Part shown: positions 6,321 through 8,884 of the stretch, one piece after another
How the letters are laid out: each line of letters starts with the position of its first letter
Position numbering within the stretch: the stretch's first letter is position 1
Assembly: GCA_023440105.1 (NCBI GenBank)
Contig: JAEXSY010000498.1
Span: 1-8,884, forward strand
Length of the DNA: 8,884 bases
Source of the DNA: Bacillota bacterium
GTDB taxonomy: Bacteria; Bacillota; Clostridia; Clostridiales; Clostridiaceae
Reading direction: 5' to 3'
Notes under the pieces: generated by a model
Seen by the model: the letters and a program-made list of their open reading frames with translations, nothing else
The model's database searches: none
What the model was told of the DNA's origin: nothing
Program-made: the position numbers and the translations under genes

Positions 6321-6869
6321 GTGGGAAGAGCAATTCTTATAACAGGAGGAACTAGAAGTGGTAAATCAACCTTTGGAGAAAGCCTTCTAAAGGATGAGAA
6401 GGATGTGCTATATATAGCTACCTCAAAGATCACCGATAGGGAGATGGAGGAAAGGGTTAAACGACATAGGGAGAGAAGACCTTCAGAATGGAGTACCTAT
6501 GAAGGCTATAGAAATTTATCACAGATTATAGAAGAAAGTGATAAAAAATTTATCCTTTTTGAATGTGTGGGTACAATGGTAACTAATATACTCTTCGATG
6601 AGGAAATGGATTTTGACACCATTGATAAGGGTGTATTAGAAGCTATAGAAAAGGATATTAAGAGTGAGTTTAGGAGCCTTGTGGAAGTCTGTATAAGACT
6701 AAATAGAACTCTTATTATAATTACCAATGAGGTTGGTATGGGCCTCATATCAGAATACCCTTTAGGAAGAATTTTTACAGACATTTTAGGCAGGGTGAAT
6801 CAAGAGCTGGGAGCCTTATGCAGTGAGGCTTATTTTGTTGCCTGTGGTATACCCCTAAGGCTTAAGTAG
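6321..6869 (+). CDS. cobU: Adenosylcobinamide kinase / adenosylcobinamide-phosphate guanylyltransferase
   Basis: A bifunctional cytoplasmic enzyme of 182 aa, normal family length. It phosphorylates adenosylcobinamide and then transfers GMP from GTP to give adenosylcobinamide-GDP, the substrate of CobS. Seen: Walker A GGTRSGKS (9-16), 'RHRERRP' (48-54) whose H49 corresponds to the histidine that becomes guanylylated in CobU, 'ECVGTMVTNIL' (81-91) in place of the Walker-B-like strand, 'TNEVGMGLISEYPLGRIFTDILGRVNQELG' region (135-164) that is diagnostic for the family, and 'ACGIPLRLK' at the end. The start is GTG at 6321, preceded by AGGGGAT (6308-6314). A 54-nt gap without a terminator separates it from cobC, and only 8 nt separate it from cobS, so the three genes are probably cotranscribed. 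Confidence 0.95.
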   Translation: MGRAILITGGTRSGKSTFGESLLKDEKDVLYIATSKITDREMEERVKRHRERRPSEWSTYEGYRNLSQIIEESDKKFILFECVGTMVTNILFDEEMDFDTIDKGVLEAIEKDIKSEFRSLVEVCIRLNRTLIIITNEVGMGLISEYPLGRIFTDILGRVNQELGALCSEAYFVACGIPLRLK

Positions 6870-6877
6870 GAGGAGCT

Positions 6878-7627
6878 ATGAAAAAGTTTTTTCAGGATTT
6901 TTTACTTATGATTCAACTACTCACAAGGATTCCTGTAAGGAAGGAGCTTCCCTGTAGAGAAGAAAATTTTAAAAGAGGTGCATATTTTTTCTTTATTATA
7001 GGAATTATTATTGGTATTTTGCAATATGCTATTTATAGGTTATTAAGAGGAAATATTCCCATATATTCTATTTCAATATTGTTAATACTTATAGATGTAT
7101 TTATTACTGGGGGCTTTCACATTGATGGCTTTGGAGATACCTGCGATGGCTTTTTTGCTGCTAAGGGAAGAGATAAGGTTCTGGATATAATGAAGGATAG
7201 CAGAATTGGTACCTTTGCTGCTATAGGAATAATAATTAATCTTCTCATTAAATTTGAAGCATATAAGTATATAACTGTGAATGAAGAGCTTACCGCCGCT
7301 TTAATTTTTATTCCCATGATAAGTAGAGCTTCCATAGTATTATTATGCCTTATAGGTAAGCCTGCCAAAGAAGGGGGTCTGGGAAACCTTTTTATAAATA
7401 ACGTGGGAATTAGTCAATTGATAGTAAATATAGCAGGAGCTATGACTATTGGCTTTATATCAGGTTTATCACTGGTAAGTATTGGGGTAAATATTATAAC
7501 TACCACTGTAATAGTTTTTTTATTTAATAAATTATGTGAAGATAAAATAGGAGGAATAACGGGAGATTCTTTAGGAGCAATTAATGAGTTAGTTACCCTC
7601 GCTCTCCTTTTAATTATTTCTATTTAA
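6878..7627 (+). CDS. cobS: Adenosylcobinamide-GDP ribazoletransferase (cobalamin synthase)
   Basis: An integral membrane enzyme of 249 aa, typical length. It joins alpha-ribazole (or its phosphate) to adenosylcobinamide-GDP, completing cobalamin. Seen: the conserved N-terminal 'FLLMIQLLTRIPV' (8-20), the Asp-rich motif 'GGFHIDGFGDTCDG' (78-91; D83, D87 and D90 probably bind metal and diphosphate), 'MKDSRIGTFA' (105-114), and 'GGITGDSLGAINEL' near the C-terminus (225-238). About six to seven hydrophobic segments are visible, roughly at 34-54, 60-76, 111-125, 138-158, 180-199, 200-217 and 237-249. The ATG at 6878 is supported by AGGAGGAG overlapping the cobU stop. It is the last gene of the cluster. 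No convincing terminator follows, so some transcripts could run into the riboswitch region. Confidence 0.95.
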   Translation: MKKFFQDFLLMIQLLTRIPVRKELPCREENFKRGAYFFFIIGIIIGILQYAIYRLLRGNIPIYSISILLILIDVFITGGFHIDGFGDTCDGFFAAKGRDKVLDIMKDSRIGTFAAIGIIINLLIKFEAYKYITVNEELTAALIFIPMISRASIVLLCLIGKPAKEGGLGNLFINNVGISQLIVNIAGAMTIGFISGLSLVSIGVNIITTTVIVFLFNKLCEDKIGGITGDSLGAINELVTLALLLIISI

Positions 7628-7658
7628 CCTTTAAATTTATCATAAATGAAAGATATGG

Positions 7659-7687
7659 TTGAAATTGTATAATAATAAACCTATAAT
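7659..7687 (+). promoter_or_regulatory. Sigma-A-like promoter of the riboswitch/btuF-like unit
   Basis: TTGAAA (7659-7664) and a perfect TATAAT (7682-7687) are separated by the optimal 17 nt. Transcription would begin near 7694, about 30 nt before the riboswitch aptamer. A second TATAAT at 7668-7673 lacks a good -35. Confidence 0.75.
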
Positions 7688-7723
7688 AGAGTAGAAGTAT
7701 AGGTAATATTAACTAAATAGTAT

Positions 7724-7882
7724 ATCATAGGTGCCTTGCAAAAGGTGAAAAGGGAATGTGGTGCAAGTCCACAACAACCCCCGTTACTGTAATTGAGGAC
7801 TGAACCTTAGTGTAACCACCTCCACCTCGGAGGGAAGGATAAGGGAAGGGAAGATTCAAAAGTCAGGAGACCTGCCTGTGAT
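7724..7882 (+). ncRNA. Cobalamin riboswitch aptamer (class I)
   Basis: The conserved landmarks occur in order: GGGAA (7752-7756), GGTGCAAGTCC (7760-7770), CCCCCGTTACTGT (7778-7790) and the B12 box AGTCAGGAGACCTGCC (7861-7876). The closing helix is visible: 7724-7732 pairs with 7874-7882 over 9 positions, two of them G-U. A P5-type hairpin is formed by TGTGG (7757-7761) and CCACA (7769-7773). A peripheral extension includes CCTCC/GGAGG and CCTTA/TAAGG stems between 7806 and 7840. The aptamer binds a cobalamin. It lies in the leader of the downstream binding-lipoprotein gene with its own promoter and a terminator, so cobalamin should switch that gene off. Confidence 0.93.
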
Positions 7883-7897
7883 TTATTTCTTATAAGC

Positions 7898-7976
7898 CTT
7901 CGGTGGGAGGGTGTTAGAAGCAGGGGATACTCATCTCCTCTAATGAAAATTAGATTCTAATAGCGCCATGCCGAAG
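7898..7976 (+). promoter_or_regulatory. Proposed antiterminator and junction of the riboswitch expression platform
   Basis: CTTCGG (7898-7903) is exactly complementary to CCGAAG (7971-7976). TGG (7904-7906) can add pairs with CCA (7966-7968), leaving a 2-nt bulge. This would sequester the 5' arm and loop of the terminator. Nested inside are TGTTAGAA (7912-7919) pairing with TTCTAATA (7955-7962), a 7-bp hairpin 7922-7939 and a 5-bp hairpin 7940-7953 with a GAAA loop, giving a multi-way junction. The pairings are read directly; the regulatory role is inferred. Confidence 0.5.
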
Positions 7977-7991
7977 CATAGTGCTTTTTTT
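7962..7991 (+). terminator. Riboswitch-controlled intrinsic terminator
   Basis: AGCGCCATGC (7962-7971) pairs with GCATAGTGCT (7976-7985), with one G-U and one C-A mismatch, around the tetraloop CGAA. It is followed by seven T residues to 7991. It lies between the aptamer and the lipoprotein gene, as expected for transcriptional control. Confidence 0.8.
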
Positions 7992-8006
7992 ATTTTATAT
8001 GAAATT

Positions 8007-8031
8007 AAAGAATAGATAAGCTCTATTCTTT
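8007..8031 (+). other. Additional hairpin between terminator and ribosome binding site
   Basis: AAAGAATAG (8007-8015) and CTATTCTTT (8023-8031) form a perfect 9-bp stem with a 7-nt loop. It ends just before the ribosome binding site region (AGGAAAGTGAGG, 8032-8043). There is no T tract, so it is not a terminator. It could stabilise the read-through mRNA or mark a processed 5' end, but this is conjecture. Confidence 0.4.
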
Positions 8032-8049
8032 AGGAAAGTGAGGAAAGAA

Positions 8050-8884
8050 GTGAAAAGATTAAAAGGTATTATTTTACTTATGACAGCCATGGTATTTATG
8101 ATGGTTTTTTCTGCATGTACTAAGGGAGCCTCTAAGGATAATGGGGAAAATGTAGCGGACGATTATTATCCTATTACAATAGAGGATTCCCTAGGAGAAA
8201 GTCTAGAGATAAAGGGTGAGCCTCAGAGGGTGATAGCACTGGCTCCTAATATAACAGAAATGCTCTATGCCTTAGACTTAGGAGATAAGGTGGTTGGAAG
8301 AAACAGCTATTCCGATTATCCAGAGGAAGTGTTAGAGGTAGAGTCTGTGGGAGATTTCGTGGACTTAGATATAGAGAAAATCGCAGAGCTTCAGCCCGAT
8401 GTAGTTATAGCATCTACCTTCTTTGACGAGGACCTTCAGAAGAAATTTCAAAACTTAGGTATCACCGTTATAACTCTTTACGATGGCGATAGCTTTGAAG
8501 GAGTTTATGAAGGAATTGAAACCTTAGGTAAGGTATTTAATATAGAAGAGACGGCTAAAGAGAAAATAAATAATATAAAGTCTAAGGTAGAAGAGGTTCA
8601 GAACCTTGTAAAAGAGACTGAAAAACCAACGGTTTACTATGTGGTTGATTATGGTCAGTCAGGAGATTATACAGCTACCGGAGAAACCTTTATAAATAGG
8701 ATGATAGAAATTGCCGGGGGAGACAATATTGCTATGGATGTTACAGGTTGGGTTTATAGCAAGGAGAAGCTGATTGAAGAAGATCCGGATATAATACTCC
8801 TAGCGCCCTTTTATTATGATGGCTTTATATCAGGAGAAGGCTATAAAGAGCTTTCTGCTGTTAAAAATGGAAAGGTGTATGTAG
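8050..8884 (+). CDS. BtuF-like ABC transporter substrate-binding lipoprotein (3' end outside window)
   Basis: The first 278 codons of a periplasmic-binding-protein-2 family lipoprotein; the frame is open to the window end. The start is GTG at 8050 (GTGAGG just upstream), giving a basic-hydrophobic leader with the lipobox VFSAC and lipidation cysteine C23. Mature lobe 1 begins 'YPITIEDSLGESLEIKGEPQRVIALAPNITEMLYALDLGDKVVGRNSYSDYP', followed by 'IEKIAELQPDVVIA'. After the linking helix, lobe 2 shows 'GETFINRMIEIAGGDNIA'. These are standard for BtuF/FhuD/FepB-type proteins that deliver cobalamin, corrinoids, haem or ferric siderophores to a BtuCD-like ABC importer. The riboswitch directly upstream favours a corrinoid ligand. 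No permease or ATPase gene is inside the window; they probably follow. Confidence 0.88.
   Translation, partial: MKRLKGIILLMTAMVFMMVFSACTKGASKDNGENVADDYYPITIEDSLGESLEIKGEPQRVIALAPNITEMLYALDLGDKVVGRNSYSDYPEEVLEVESVGDFVDLDIEKIAELQPDVVIASTFFDEDLQKKFQNLGITVITLYDGDSFEGVYEGIETLGKVFNIEETAKEKINNIKSKVEEVQNLVKETEKPTVYYVVDYGQSGDYTATGETFINRMIEIAGGDNIAMDVTGWVYSKEKLIEEDPDIILLAPFYYDGFISGEGYKELSAVKNGKVYV

Noticed and set aside
6506..7368. Minus-strand ORFs inside cobU (6506-6784) and cobS (7117-7368)
   Set aside because: Antisense to confidently identified genes, with no family resemblance and no initiation signals.

Overview
The window looks like a chromosomal segment from a low-GC, Gram-positive anaerobe of the Clostridia. 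Supporting signs are AT-rich intergenic DNA, strong AGGAGG-type ribosome binding sites, TTG and GTG starts, a type II pantothenate kinase, a cytosolic GH13 amylase, a lipoprotein signal peptide and a class I cobalamin riboswitch. This placement is inferred from gene content and style, not from a database match. I see no rRNA, tRNA, insertion sequence, CRISPR array or prophage gene.

Layout. Positions 1-242 hold the C-terminal end of a type II pantothenate kinase, followed by a terminator and an AT-rich gap. Positions 578-1465 (+) encode a small soluble Hanks-type Ser/Thr kinase with an unusual catalytic loop. Convergent to it on the minus strand (3154 down to 1575) are two translationally coupled genes. 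Together they encode five tandem Cna-B/carboxypeptidase-regulatory-like beta-sandwich repeats, and the second repeat is split across the gene boundary. A DsbA/FrnE-like thiol oxidoreductase (3884 to 3258, -) comes next. A divergent promoter region of about 310 bp then leads into a plus-strand cluster: cytosolic alpha-amylase, cobC-like phosphatase, cobU and cobS. After cobS a clear sigma-A-like promoter drives a cobalamin riboswitch with an intrinsic terminator. These control a BtuF-like corrinoid/iron-chelate-binding lipoprotein that runs off the window end.

How the genes fit together. cobU, cobS and the cobC-like phosphatase cover the nucleotide-loop assembly steps of cobalamin synthesis and salvage. 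The riboswitch-controlled binding lipoprotein fits corrinoid uptake, so the right-hand third is a B12 salvage module. The synthesis genes have no riboswitch of their own in this window and appear to be transcribed with the amylase. The uptake gene has a dedicated promoter plus riboswitch.

The points most worth a second look are the split-domain gene pair with an ideal Shine-Dalgarno inside the upstream gene, the detailed terminator/antiterminator architecture of the riboswitch, the amylase-cobalamin operon, and the kinase lacking the HRD arginine. I found no clear evidence of a wholly new defence or mobile system.
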